NCBI RefSeq assembly: GCF_000564855.1
Contig: NZ_AYXG01000215.1
Coordinates: 1 to 54,693, forward strand
Source: Actinokineospora spheciospongiae
GTDB lineage: Bacteria > Actinomycetota > Actinomycetes > Mycobacteriales > Pseudonocardiaceae
Length of the DNA stretch: 54,693 nucleotides
Reading direction: 5' to 3'
This document shows positions 45,887-54,532 of this stretch, one piece after another (within the stretch, counting starts at the first letter, position 1; each line of letters opens with the position of its first letter). Under the pieces are notes generated by a model. It was not told where the DNA came from, did not search any database, and saw only the letters and a program-made list of their open reading frames with translations. The translations under genes and the position numbers were made by a program.

Positions 45887-47304
45887 CAGTTCACCCCTTC
45901 CAGGCGGGAGAACACGGCCATCTGGGTCGGCGGGCCGTGCTCGGGGTCCTCCGGGCCGACGGGCAGGTACCGCACGGTGTAGCCGGTGCGCTCGGCGGTG
46001 GCGTCGCCCCACTCCCGGAACTGCGCCCTGGTCCACTCGAAACGGTGGTCGCGGTGGCGCGGCCGTCCCGCCGGGAGGGTCGGGAAGAGCACGTTGTACT
46101 CGACGTTCGGCGTGGTCACCACCACGTGCTGTGGCCGGGCGGTGCCGAACACCGACTGCTCCAGCGCCCGGTGCCTGCTCGGGTCGACGTGCTCGACGAC
46201 CTCCATCAGCACCGCCGCGTCGTACCCGACCAGCGACGGGTCGCCGTAGGTCAGCGACGATTGGCGCACCTCCACCCGGTCGCGCACCCGGTCCGGCAGC
46301 TTCTCCAACCTGCGCCCGGCCACCCGCAGCGCACCGGCCGACACGTCCGTGCCCAGGACCTCGACGAACGAGGGGTCCGCCAGCAGGTCGCGGATCAGTG
46401 CCCCGCCGCCGCAGCCCAGGTCCAGCACGCGCCGCGCCCCCACCTCGCGCAGCGCCGCCACCACCGCCCGGCGCCGGGTGACGGCCAGCGGCTCCGGCGC
46501 CTCGGGGGCGGTGTCGACCACCGGTTCGACGAGCGCGTCGTCCAAGGTCTCCTCCGCTGCCCCGTCCAGTTCGGCGAGCTGCGCCAGCGCGGTCGTGACG
46601 TAACCGCGGCGGTGCGCCAGGTACCGGTCGCTGATCAGCTCGCGCTCCGGGTGCGCGGCGAGCCAACCCTCACCCGCGCGCAGCAGCTTGTCCACCTCGG
46701 CCTCGCCGACGTAGTAGTGCTTGGAGCCGTCCATCACCGGCAGCAGCACGTAGAGCTGCCGCAGCGCGTCGGCGAGCCGCAGGTCCCCGGTGAGCACCAG
46801 GTCCAGGTACGGCGAGTCGCCCCACTCCGGGAACAGCGGGTCCAGCGGGACCGCGGTCGCCGCCACCGCCCACCCGAGCGGCTCGAACAGCCGCGCGGCC
46901 AGCTCGGCGCCGCCGCGGCAGGCCACCGCGGGCAGGCCGACGCGCAGCGGGATCGGGTTGTCCGCCAGCTCCTGGCGGACGTCGCAGCGGCCGGTCATCG
47001 CGGTGCGGAACACGCTCGACAGCGCCACCGCCAGCATCGACCCCGCGGCGTAGGGGCGGTCGTTGACGTAGCTGCCCAGGGTCGCCACCCGCTTGCGGTC
47101 GCCCTTGCCGCGCGCCAGGGCCACGGGGTCCACCTCGACCAGCAGCGCCGCCGTGCACTCCTCGGGGTCCGCGCGCGGGTAGAACACGTGCGCGGTCCCG
47201 GTGGCCGTCGGGAACGACTGCGCCTTGTCGGGATGCTTGAACAGCAGGAAACCGAGGTCGGTGGCCGGGTCTCCGGTCGTGGTCAGGGTCAGCAGCACCG
47301 CCAC
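45886..47304 (-). CDS. hen1: 3'-terminal RNA ribose 2'-O-methyltransferase Hen1
   Basis: A 472-residue bacterial Hen1. The N-terminal half (LTLTTTGDPATDLGFLLFKHPD) is the bacterial Hen1 domain that helps activate Pnkp ligation, and the C-terminal half is a methyltransferase with SAM motif VLDLGCGGGAL and metal ligands in MEVVEHVDPSRH and RHRDHRFEW. It adds a 2'-O-methyl group at a cut RNA end before Pnkp joins it, so the repaired site cannot be cut again. GTG 47304 has GGTGGGA six bases upstream; GTG 47298 fits family starts (LLTLTTT) as well. It overlaps the pnkp start by one base. Confidence 0.94.
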   Translation of the reverse strand: MAVLLTLTTTGDPATDLGFLLFKHPDKAQSFPTATGTAHVFYPRADPEECTAALLVEVDPVALARGKGDRKRVATLGSYVNDRPYAAGSMLAVALSSVFRTAMTGRCDVRQELADNPIPLRVGLPAVACRGGAELAARLFEPLGWAVAATAVPLDPLFPEWGDSPYLDLVLTGDLRLADALRQLYVLLPVMDGSKHYYVGEAEVDKLLRAGEGWLAAHPERELISDRYLAHRRGYVTTALAQLAELDGAAEETLDDALVEPVVDTAPEAPEPLAVTRRRAVVAALREVGARRVLDLGCGGGALIRDLLADPSFVEVLGTDVSAGALRVAGRRLEKLPDRVRDRVEVRQSSLTYGDPSLVGYDAAVLMEVVEHVDPSRHRALEQSVFGTARPQHVVVTTPNVEYNVLFPTLPAGRPRHRDHRFEWTRAQFREWGDATAERTGYTVRYLPVGPEDPEHGPPTQMAVFSRLEGVN

Positions 47305-47408
47305 AGTCTGTCCCACCGCCGGGCCGGGGGACACCGGGTTTCGGCGAACCGCCCGCAGCCCCACCGGACTGTCCGCTGTGGACCGGGCGGGTGCCGCCAG
47401 CGGACCGG

Positions 47409-48266
47409 TCAGCCGCGTCGCCAGTGCGCGACGAGCATGGCGGGCCTGCCCCCGGTCGCCGCCCGGGTCGCCTCGGGGACCATCGCGGCCAGGCTCCACG
47501 GCCACACGTCCCACGGCCCCGGGTCGGTGCTCGCCTCCCGCGGCGGCGCGGGCGGCGGAACGGGTTCGGTGAACCGGCGCAGTTCCAGGCCTGCGGCCAG
47601 GGCGGCGCGCAGGTAGTCGCCCAGCAGGTGCTCGTGGGTGACCAGGCGCATCGGCCGGTTCCCCCGGCCGCGGACCGTCGGCACTGACCCGCGGGCCACC
47701 GCCTCGGGGTGCACCTCGGAGAGCACGAGGTGGCCGCCGGGGCGCAGGACGCGGGCGAACTCGGCGAACACCGGGCCCAGGTCCGGCACGTGGGTCAGCG
47801 CCAGGCCGCAGACCACCACGTCGACCTCGGCGTCCCCGACCGGCAGCGCGCGCAGGTCGCCCACCCGGGTGTCGTCGGCGGGGTTGTGCCCGAGCATGTC
47901 CGGCGAGCTGTCGACGGCGGTCACCCGGTGACCGCGGTCGAGGAGCAGCCGGGTGAGGCGGCCGGTGCCCGCGGCGGCGTCGAGGGCCGGACCGGGGGCG
48001 ATCCCGTCGAGAACCTCGGTGAGCACCGGGGTGTCGAGGGGGAAGGCGCCGTTGTCCTCACCGTCGTAGGACGCCGCCCAGAGGCCGTAGCCCTCGACGG
48101 CCCCGGCGCGCTCGACGTCCACCGGGTCCATCGGGGTGTCCAGGATGCAGCGGACCTCGGCCAGCCGAGCCCGCACGAACTCGCGGTCGTGGTGCCCGGT
48201 GAACGCCCGGAGCAGGGCGGCGCCCTCCATCCCGAGCAGGTACGCGCGAGGGTCCTCGTGGATCAC
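47409..48266 (-). CDS. Class I SAM-dependent methyltransferase upstream of hen1
   Basis: A 285-residue methyltransferase. The SAM site is PALDAAAGTGRLTRLLLDRGH with VTAVDSSPDML, and motif IV is VDVVVCGLALTHVPDL, followed by FAEFARVLRPGGHLVLSE. The substrate is not predictable; the family includes small-molecule and RNA methylases. It starts at GTG 48266 and ends 104 bases before the hen1 start on the same strand, with no hairpin seen between, so it may be the first gene of the hen1-pnkp operon. It is not a standard part of known Pnkp/Hen1 systems as far as I know. Confidence 0.85.
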   Translation of the reverse strand: MIHEDPRAYLLGMEGAALLRAFTGHHDREFVRARLAEVRCILDTPMDPVDVERAGAVEGYGLWAASYDGEDNGAFPLDTPVLTEVLDGIAPGPALDAAAGTGRLTRLLLDRGHRVTAVDSSPDMLGHNPADDTRVGDLRALPVGDAEVDVVVCGLALTHVPDLGPVFAEFARVLRPGGHLVLSEVHPEAVARGSVPTVRGRGNRPMRLVTHEHLLGDYLRAALAAGLELRRFTEPVPPPAPPREASTDPGPWDVWPWSLAAMVPEATRAATGGRPAMLVAHWRRG

Positions 48267-48379
48267 GGCGGGGAACGCTAGCCGGGCGCGGCGTTCACCT
48301 GCCAGTGAAATTCGCCCCCACGAGCACCGAGAGCGCGTAACTTCGGTGGGGACGTAATCATGTAATCAAGGAGCTGGAC

Positions 48380-48967
48380 ATGCGCAAGCACTGGAGTCCC
48401 GGACCCCGCGGCGGCTGGCAGCAGTCCGAGGTCCCACCCGCGGACGACGCGGCCGCCTGGTTCACCGGCAGGCTGCCCGAGGGCTGGTTCACCACCACCG
48501 ACGTGGTCGTCGACCGCGAGGAGATCATCGTCGTCGGCACCCTCCCCGACCTCGACGGCGACTTCGCCGACGACGCCGCCCGCGCCGCCGCCGAGTCCGG
48601 CCGCATCGCCCGCCACCGCGAGGAGACCCGCGAGGAGCGCATCGAGATCGCCCGGCAGGCCGAGCACCGCTACGGCCGCAAGGTCGCCTGGGGCGCGCGC
48701 CAGGGCGGCACCGAGGAACTGTTCACTCATCTGTCCGTCCCGGTCATGACCCGGCTGCGCCAGCCCGAGCGCCAGGTCCTCGACACCCTGGTGGACGCCG
48801 GGGTGGCCCGGTCCCGCTCGGACGCCCTGGCCTGGGCGGTCCGCCTGGTCGGCAAGCACTCCGAGGAGTGGCTGGGCGAACTGCGCGCCGCCATGGCCAA
48901 GGTCGACGACCTGCGCGCCAAGGGCCCCGACCAGGACACCACCGAGAAGCCCGACCAGGACGGCTGA
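48380..48967 (+). CDS. Conserved hypothetical protein with possible C-terminal RHH-like region
   Basis: A 195-residue soluble, highly charged protein starting at ATG 48380 after AAGGAG. The first 60 residues have Trp and Pro (HWSPGPRGGWQQSEV) and a beta-strand pair around EEIIVVGTL. A charged helix follows (ETREERIEIARQAEHRYG), and the end (MTRLRQPERQVLDTLVDAG, ARSRSDALAWAVRLVGKH) resembles a ribbon-helix-helix or oligomerising region. I do not recognise a named family, though such proteins seem common in actinobacteria. The promoter region has the repeat TAATCA (48355 and 48363). It is divergent from the methyltransferase gene. Confidence 0.65.
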   Translation: MRKHWSPGPRGGWQQSEVPPADDAAAWFTGRLPEGWFTTTDVVVDREEIIVVGTLPDLDGDFADDAARAAAESGRIARHREETREERIEIARQAEHRYGRKVAWGARQGGTEELFTHLSVPVMTRLRQPERQVLDTLVDAGVARSRSDALAWAVRLVGKHSEEWLGELRAAMAKVDDLRAKGPDQDTTEKPDQDG

Positions 48968-49022
48968 GCGGACCGGAACGGCGGGGCACCCGACGGCCGC
49001 CGCGCCCGCAAAACAGGTTGCC

Positions 49023-49064
49023 ACCCCTCTCGCCCCCGGCCATGGTGTCGGGGACGAGAGGGGT
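49023..49064 (+). promoter_or_regulatory. Hairpin that would hide the ribosome site of the GNAT gene
   Basis: CCCCTCTCG (49024-49032) pairs with CGAGAGGGG (49055-49063), with further pairs CCCCG/CGGGG inside one mismatch and a 10-base loop. The right arm contains GAGAGGGG, the only Shine-Dalgarno-like sequence before ATG 49071. It may control translation, or may end transcription of the upstream gene. Confidence 0.55.
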
Positions 49065-49070
49065 TTCGCC

Positions 49071-49601
49071 ATGCTGGTGGGGGACCGGGTCCGGCTGCGC
49101 GCGATGGAACCGGAGGACGCCGAGGCGCTGTGGCGCTGGAACAACGACCCCGAGGTCATGCGCTGGATGGTGGACACCCACCCGACCACGCTGCACGACA
49201 CCCGGACCCGAATGGCCGAGTGGCCGCGCAACAGCCACGCCCGCCTGACCCTGGGCATCGAGACCCGGGCGGACATGCGCCTGGTCGGCGCCATCGCCCT
49301 GTCCGGCGCCGAACCCGAGCACGGCCGCGGCACCATCGACCTCTACCTGGGCGAACGCGACACCTGGGGTTCCGGCTTCGCCACCGAGGCGCTGCGCCTG
49401 ATCTGCGCCTACGGCTTCGACGAGATGCGCCTGCACTCGATCGACCTCAGCGTGGCCGACGGGAACGCGGCGGCCCGCCGGGTCTACGCCAAGGTCGGCT
49501 TCCAGGAGATCGGCCGCGCCCGCCACGCCTTCCGCCGCGCGGGCCGCTGGCACGACATGGTCCTGATGGACCTCCTCGAACCCGACCTCGTCCGCGCCTG
49601 A
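49071..49601 (+). CDS. GNAT-family N-acetyltransferase (RimJ/RimL type)
   Basis: A 176-residue acetyltransferase using acetyl-CoA. The RimJ/RimL pattern is clear: VRLRAMEPEDAEALWRWNND at the start, the acetyl-CoA pyrophosphate loop region WGSGFATEALRLICAYGF, and NAAARRVYAKVGFQEIGR near the end. Targets in the family are protein N-termini or small molecules such as drugs; here unknown. It is a single gene whose start region lies right after a strong hairpin. Confidence 0.88.
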   Translation: MLVGDRVRLRAMEPEDAEALWRWNNDPEVMRWMVDTHPTTLHDTRTRMAEWPRNSHARLTLGIETRADMRLVGAIALSGAEPEHGRGTIDLYLGERDTWGSGFATEALRLICAYGFDEMRLHSIDLSVADGNAAARRVYAKVGFQEIGRARHAFRRAGRWHDMVLMDLLEPDLVRA

Positions 49602-49611
49602 CCGAACCCGA

Positions 49612-50274
49612 TCAGGCGTACATGACCAGCCAGATCGCGATGTAGTGGCTCAGGGCGGCGAGGACGGTCGCGGCGTGGAAGAACTCGTGGTGGCCGAAGG
49701 CGGGCCAGGGGTTGGGCCACTTGGTGGCGTAGAAGACCGCGCCCACCGTGTAGAACAGGCCGCCGACCAGGAGCAGGACCAGGGCGGCGACGCCGCCGAT
49801 GGCGAGCAGGTCGGGCAGGACGAAGACCGCGACCCAGCCCAGGGCGATGTAGATCGGGGTGCCCAGCCAGCGGGGCGCCTGCGGCCACAGCAGCTTGAGC
49901 GCCACGCCGAGCACGGCGCCGGACCAGACGATGGCCAGGACGACGTAGCCGGTGGGCTTGGCCATCGACAGCAGGCAGAACGGGGTGTAGGTGCCCGCGA
50001 TGAACAGGAAGATCATCGAGTGGTCGAGGCGCTTCATCCAGATGCGCGCGCGCTCGGTCACCCACCAGCGGCGGTGGTAGAGGGCGCTGACGCCGAACAG
50101 GCCCAGGATGGTCACCGAGTACACCGAGGTGGCCAGCACCGCGACACCGGAGACGGTGGCGGCGAGGGAGACGAGGGCGGCGCCCGCTCCGATGGACACC
50201 ATGAAGGACCAGAAGTGGATGACCCCGCGCATCTTGGGTTTCACGAACCCCGGCGGCGGGCCGGAGATGGTCAC
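49612..50274 (-). CDS. Hemolysin III family (PAQR-like) membrane protein
   Basis: A 220-residue protein with about seven membrane segments. Family motifs are SALYHRRWW, RLDHSMIFLFIAGTYTPF and the His pair FGHHEFFHAATVLAALSHY, residues that bind metal in the PAQR superfamily. GTG 50274 has GGAGG 8 bases upstream; a longer frame to 50316 is less likely. The name hemolysin III is historical; the role may be lipid or membrane stress related. The position before the cis-prenyltransferase gene matches Rv1085c. Confidence 0.88.
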   Translation of the reverse strand: MTISGPPPGFVKPKMRGVIHFWSFMVSIGAGAALVSLAATVSGVAVLATSVYSVTILGLFGVSALYHRRWWVTERARIWMKRLDHSMIFLFIAGTYTPFCLLSMAKPTGYVVLAIVWSGAVLGVALKLLWPQAPRWLGTPIYIALGWVAVFVLPDLLAIGGVAALVLLLVGGLFYTVGAVFYATKWPNPWPAFGHHEFFHAATVLAALSHYIAIWLVMYA

Positions 50275-50352
50275 TGACGTCACCTCCGCAAGGTTACGGG
50301 ACCGTAGGTTTGTCAACCATTTGCTGTGATGCCGGACACAAGCCCCGGCGGG

Positions 50353-50790
50353 TCAGGACCAGCCGACGACCTCGCGGTGCTCCACCGCGAGGCAGCGGTC
50401 GACCACCACGTCCAGGCCCGCGTCGGCGGCGAGGCGGGCGGCGGGTTCGTTGACGACCCCCAGTTGCAGCCACAGCGCGCCCGCGCCGACGGCCACCGCG
50501 TCCCGGGCGACCTCGTCGACGAACTCGGGCTGGCGGAACACGTCGACGATGTCGATGTGCTCCGGGACCTCCGACAGCGACGCGTACGCGGGCAGCCCCT
50601 CCCACGTCCGCAGCGCCGGGTTGACCGGGAACACCGTCAGCCCGCTGTCCACCAGGTAGCGCGCCACCCCGTGGCTCGGCCGGTCGGGGCGGGCGCTGAG
50701 GCCCACCACCGCCACCGTCCGCGATTCCCTGACCAGGCGTTCGATGACGCCGAGGTCCTGCCATACCGGATCGATGCCGTTGCGCTGCAC
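50353..50790 (-). CDS. CoA-binding domain protein (YccU type)
   Basis: A 145-residue Rossmann-fold protein with the CoA_binding pattern TVAVVGLSARPDRPSHGVARYL (about residues 24-45), VFPVNPAL, IDIVDVFRQPEFV and the Trp-containing GALWLQLGVVNE. It probably binds CoA, but no reaction is known. GTG 50790 is chosen because the sequence before it lies in the promoter region of the divergent cis-prenyltransferase gene. Single gene. Confidence 0.86.
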   Translation of the reverse strand: MQRNGIDPVWQDLGVIERLVRESRTVAVVGLSARPDRPSHGVARYLVDSGLTVFPVNPALRTWEGLPAYASLSEVPEHIDIVDVFRQPEFVDEVARDAVAVGAGALWLQLGVVNEPAARLAADAGLDVVVDRCLAVEHREVVGWS

Positions 50791-50825
50791 CTGACCAGTG
50801 TGCCCCGGTCGGCCCAAACGCGGCG

Positions 50826-50831
50826 TACGCT
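50826..50831 (+). promoter_or_regulatory. -10 box for a near-leaderless cis-prenyltransferase transcript
   Basis: TACGCT ends 8 bases before GTG 50840 and no ribosome site is present. Confidence 0.5.
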
Positions 50832-50839
50832 GATCGGCC

Positions 50840-51616
50840 GTGAGTCTGCGCAGGCGCGTTGCCGACATCGTTTACGGCCTCTACGAGAAGCGGCTCTACC
50901 AGCAGGCGGGCGGGCGCATCCCCCGGCACGTCGGGGTGATGCTCGACGGGAACCGGCGGTGGGCGCGCGAGGCCGGGTTCACCGACGTCAACGACGGGCA
51001 CCGGGTGGGCGCGCAGCGCATCGCCGACTTCCTGGGCTGGTGCGCGGAGGCCGGGGTCGAGGTGGCGACCCTGTGGCTGCTCTCCACCGACAACCTGACC
51101 AGGGCGGAGTCGGAGCTGGCGCCGTTGCTGGAGATCATCGGCGACGTGGTCGACGAACTGGCCGAGCCCGCCCAGCCGTGGCGGCTGCGGATCATCGGCG
51201 CCCTGGACATCCTGCCCGCGGACACCGCGCAGCGGCTGTCGGCGGCGGCGACCAGGACCGCCGGGCGCACCGGCATGGAGGTCAACATCGCGGTCGGCTA
51301 CGGCGGCCGCCGGGAGATCGCCGACGCGGTGCGCAAGCTGCTGCAGCAGCACGCCGAGGCGGGGACGTCGATCGAGGAGCTGGCCGAGGTCCTCGACGTC
51401 GACCACATCGCCGAGCACCTCTACACCTCCGGGCAGCCCGACCCGGACCTGGTGATCCGCACGTCGGGGGAGCAGCGGCTGTCGGGGTTCCTGCTCTGGC
51501 AGTCGGCGCACTCGGAGTTCCACTTCTGCGAGGCCTACTGGCCCGACTTCCGCCGCACCGACTTCCTGCGCGCGCTGCGCGCCTACGGAATCCGGCACCG
51601 GCGATTCGGCAGTTGA
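50840..51616 (+). CDS. cis-Isoprenyl diphosphate synthase (UppS/Z-FPP synthase family)
   Basis: A 258-residue cytoplasmic enzyme that elongates an allylic diphosphate with isopentenyl diphosphate in the cis form, making carrier lipid (decaprenyl or undecaprenyl phosphate) or its short Z-farnesyl precursor. The catalytic site is GVMLDGNRRWAREAG (Asp near residue 37), with VATLWLLSTDNLTR and the late DLVIRTSGEQRLSGF and YWPDFRR motifs. The position matches Rv1086, a Z-farnesyl synthase, but the product length cannot be read from sequence. The start is GTG 50840 on a probable leaderless message. Confidence 0.93.
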   Translation: MSLRRRVADIVYGLYEKRLYQQAGGRIPRHVGVMLDGNRRWAREAGFTDVNDGHRVGAQRIADFLGWCAEAGVEVATLWLLSTDNLTRAESELAPLLEIIGDVVDELAEPAQPWRLRIIGALDILPADTAQRLSAAATRTAGRTGMEVNIAVGYGGRREIADAVRKLLQQHAEAGTSIEELAEVLDVDHIAEHLYTSGQPDPDLVIRTSGEQRLSGFLLWQSAHSEFHFCEAYWPDFRRTDFLRALRAYGIRHRRFGS

Positions 51617-52108
51617 CGCCGCCGCGGTGAATTCCGGGCGCGTCGGAAGCCTGATTCCCGTGGCCGGAAAACCCCGGCGGAGACCGAAAAACCGTTCACT
51701 GCCGGTGATCACCCAGGGTGATGGCCAGGTGTCGCTCCGGGATCGGCGGTGCTGTTCACGAACGGCGGAACCGCTGGTCACCCAGCGTGGTATGTGGACT
51801 GACCTCGGCGAACGTCCGCTCACGTGGCGTGCGCGTGTCGAGGTGATGACAAAATCGAAAATCACCTGGGTGGCAGCCTGGCAGGGTGTCGGTCCGCGCC
51901 GGTAGCTTTCGAAGTGTCGGACCGTGTCCACAGCGGTCCGGCCCGGGAGGCCCTGGTCGTGAGCGAGTCGAGCGCGAGGGGGCCGGCACCCGGCCCTCGT
52001 GGGAGGTGGGTGACGGCGGCCCGGCCGCTGTCGCGCCACTGACCGACCAGGGTCCTGTGCCCGGCCCACCGAGGTGCGGATGCGGTGCCGCGTCCGCGGG
52101 GAGTTGCC
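51617..52108. other. 490-base intergenic region before phoH
   Basis: No gene is seen. The stretch 51640-51900 is less GC-rich than the surroundings. TGATCACCCAGGGTGAT (51704-51720) contains an imperfect dyad ATCACCC/GGGTGAT that may be an operator. The phoH promoter must lie in this gap. A GGGGAG ribosome site lies at 52098-52103. Confidence 0.5.
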
Positions 52109-53491
52109 GTGACCGCTATGCGTTCCAGCGTTTCCTCAGGTTCGACCACCGGCTCGTCAGACACCCGCTCCGGATCGGAGAGCGACCCAGCCAGGCGCAC
52201 CTACGTCCTCGACACCTCCGTCCTGCTCTCGGACCCGTGGGCCGCGACCCGCTTCGCCGAGCACTCGGTGGTCATCCCGCTGGTCGTGATCAGCGAGCTG
52301 GAGGCCAAGCGCCACCACCCCGAACTGGGCTGGTTCGCCCGCGAGACCCTGCGGATGCTCGACGACCTGCGCCTGCGCCACGGCAGGCTCGACGTGCCGC
52401 TCCCCGTCGGCGACGCGGGCGGCAGCCTGCACGTCGAGCTCAACCACTCCGACCCCTCGGTGCTGCCGCAGGGCTTCCGCACCGACGGCAACGACGCGCG
52501 CATCCTGGCCTGCGCGCTCAACCTCGCCGCCGAACTGCCCGGCGTCACCCTGGTCACCAAGGACATCCCGCTGCGGGTCAAGGCGGGCGCGGTCGGCCTG
52601 GACGCCGAGGAGTACCGGGCGGGCGAGGTCACCCCGTCCGGCTGGACCGGCATCGCCGACCTGGAGGTCCCCCAGGACGCCATCGACGCCCTGTTCAGCG
52701 ACGACAACACCATCGACCTCGCCGACCACGACGTGCCCACCGAGCACCCGTGCAACACCGGTCTGCGCCTGTTCGCGGGCACCAGCCACGCGTTGGGCCG
52801 GGTCACCCCGGACAAGCGCATCCGGCTGGTGCGCGGCGACCGGGAGGCCTTCGGCCTGCACGGCCGCTCCGCCGAGCAGCGCATCGCCCTGGACCTGCTG
52901 CTCGACCCGGAGGTCGGGATCGTGTCGCTGGGCGGCCGGGCGGGCACCGGCAAGTCGGCGCTGGCGCTGTGCGCGGGGCTGGAGGCGGTGCTGGAGCGCG
53001 GCCTGCACAAGAAGGTCGTCGTCTTCCGCCCGATGTACGCCGTGGGCGGGCAGGACCTCGGGTACCTGCCGGGGTCCGAGAGCGAGAAGATGCAGCCGTG
53101 GGCGCAGGCGGTGTTCGACACCCTCGGCGCGCTGGCGGGCAAGACGGTCATCGACGAGGTGCTCAGCCGCGGGATGCTGGAGGTCCTGCCGCTGACCCAC
53201 ATCCGCGGCCGCTCGCTGCACGACGCGTTCGTCATCGTCGACGAGGCGCAGTCGCTGGAGCGCAACGTCCTGCTGACCGTGCTGTCGCGGCTGGGCACCG
53301 GCTCGCGGGTCGTGCTGACCCACGACGTCGCCCAGCGCGACAACCTCCGCGTCGGCAGGCACGACGGCGTGGCCGCGGTCATCGAGAAGCTCAAGGGCCA
53401 CCCGCTGTTCGCGCACGTGACCCTGACCCGCTCGGAGCGCTCGCCGATCGCCGCCCTGGTGACGGAGATGTTGGAGGAGCACACCCCCTGA
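52109..53491 (+). CDS. phoH2: PIN-PhoH protein (PhoH2-type RNA helicase/RNase)
   Basis: A 460-residue fusion of an N-terminal PIN-type RNase domain and a C-terminal PhoH ATPase. [18 protein letters not shown] (catalytic Asp), [25 protein letters not shown]. PhoH: Walker [26 protein letters not shown], Walker [24 protein letters not shown]. Mycobacterial PhoH2 (Rv1095) is a sequence-specific RNA unwinding and cutting enzyme. GTG 52109 is chosen from GGGGAG just upstream; the first 30 residues are Ser/Thr-rich. It is followed by a strong terminator. Confidence 0.92.
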   Translation: MTAMRSSVSSGSTTGSSDTRSGSESDPARRTYVLDTSVLLSDPWAATRFAEHSVVIPLVVISELEAKRHHPELGWFARETLRMLDDLRLRHGRLDVPLPVGDAGGSLHVELNHSDPSVLPQGFRTDGNDARILACALNLAAELPGVTLVTKDIPLRVKAGAVGLDAEEYRAGEVTPSGWTGIADLEVPQDAIDALFSDDNTIDLADHDVPTEHPCNTGLRLFAGTSHALGRVTPDKRIRLVRGDREAFGLHGRSAEQRIALDLLLDPEVGIVSLGGRAGTGKSALALCAGLEAVLERGLHKKVVVFRPMYAVGGQDLGYLPGSESEKMQPWAQAVFDTLGALAGKTVIDEVLSRGMLEVLPLTHIRGRSLHDAFVIVDEAQSLERNVLLTVLSRLGTGSRVVLTHDVAQRDNLRVGRHDGVAAVIEKLKGHPLFAHVTLTRSERSPIAALVTEMLEEHTP

Positions 53492-53500
53492 GTCCCACTT

Positions 53501-53535
53501 CGCCCGGGCACCCCCTGGTCGGGGGTGCCCGGGCG
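53501..53535 (+). terminator. Terminator after phoH2
   Basis: A perfect 15-bp stem (53501-53515 with 53521-53535) with a 5-base loop. Confidence 0.9.
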
Positions 53536-53623
53536 TTGACAGGCGGACGTGGGGTGGGACACGCTGCGACGGCGTTACCTACTTCTGAGTAGTTGCCGAA
53601 GCCGCCAACGCCCGAGGGAAGCC

Positions 53624-54484
53624 ATGTCCCGACGCCTGCTCGTCACCGCCGCCGCCGCCATGATCGCCGCGGCGGGCACCTTCGCCGTCACCACGTCCGC
53701 GAACGCCGCCGACCCGATCAACTACGTCGCCCTCGGCGACTCCTACAGCGCGGCTTCCGGCGTGTCGCCGTCCGCGCCAGGCGCCCCCTCGCAGTGCCTG
53801 CGCTCCGCGCTCAACTACCCCACCCTGATCGCCCAGGCGACCGGCGCGAACGTGGTCGACGTGACCTGCGGCGCCGCCCAGACCAGCCACTTCACCACCA
53901 GCCAGTACCCGGGCCTGGCCCCGCAGGTCGACGCGCTGAGCGCCAACACCGACGTGGTCACCATGACCATCGGCGGCAACGACAGCGGCATCTTCATCCG
54001 CGCCGCGGCCACCTGCGCCCTCGCGGGCTTCTTCACCGGCGGCAAGGGCAGCCCCTGCAAGGACGGCAACGGTTCCAGCTTCGAGGACACCGTCCGCAAC
54101 ACCACCTACCCCGACCTGGTCAAGGCACTGACCGCGGTCCGCGACAAGGCCCCGAACGCCAAGGTCGGCATCATCGGCTACCCGTGGATCGTCCCCGCCA
54201 CCGGCGGCTGCTTCGACAAGATCCCGGTCGCCACCGGCGACGTCCCCTACATGCGCTCCCTCCAGGCCACCCTCAACGACGCCATCGGCCGCGCCGCCGC
54301 CGCGACCGGCGTGACCTACGTCGACATCAACCAGCTCGCCGACGGCCACGACGTGTGCGCCGCCCCTGGCGTCCGCTGGATCGAACCGCCGATCAACGCC
54401 CAGAACTCCATCTTCGCCCACCCCAACGCCCTCGGCGAGCGCGAGATGGCCGCCGCGGCGATGGCGGCCCTGAACCTGAACTGA
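53624..54484 (+). CDS. Secreted SGNH/GDSL esterase-lipase
   Basis: A 286-residue exported esterase. The signal peptide covers about residues 1-28 (MSRRLLVTAAAAMIAAAG ... ANAA). SGNH blocks are YVALGDSYSAASGV (Ser), TCGAAQTSHF (Gly), TIGGNDSGIF (Asn) and FAHPNALGEREMA (His). Six cysteines can form three disulfides, as in the secreted Streptomyces lipases of this family. ATG 53624 has GAGGGAA five bases upstream. Single gene between two terminators. Probably cuts acyl esters or phospholipids outside the cell. Confidence 0.9.
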   Translation: MSRRLLVTAAAAMIAAAGTFAVTTSANAADPINYVALGDSYSAASGVSPSAPGAPSQCLRSALNYPTLIAQATGANVVDVTCGAAQTSHFTTSQYPGLAPQVDALSANTDVVTMTIGGNDSGIFIRAAATCALAGFFTGGKGSPCKDGNGSSFEDTVRNTTYPDLVKALTAVRDKAPNAKVGIIGYPWIVPATGGCFDKIPVATGDVPYMRSLQATLNDAIGRAAAATGVTYVDINQLADGHDVCAAPGVRWIEPPINAQNSIFAHPNALGEREMAAAAMAALNLN

Positions 54485-54498
54485 CCCCAGGACAACGA

Positions 54499-54532
54499 GA
54501 ACGCCCGGCCGGGACCTCCCGGCCGGGCGTTC
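54499..54532 (+). terminator. Terminator after the secreted SGNH esterase gene
   Basis: A perfect 15-bp stem (54499-54513 with 54518-54532) and a 4-base loop, 14 bases after the stop. The remaining 160 bases to the window end show no gene. Confidence 0.9.

Noticed and set aside
45886-46666. Longer Pnkp frame with an N-terminal extension of about 260 residues
   Set aside because: The extension overlaps hen1 in another frame; the ATG at 45886 aligns the P-loop Lys with the known position 21.
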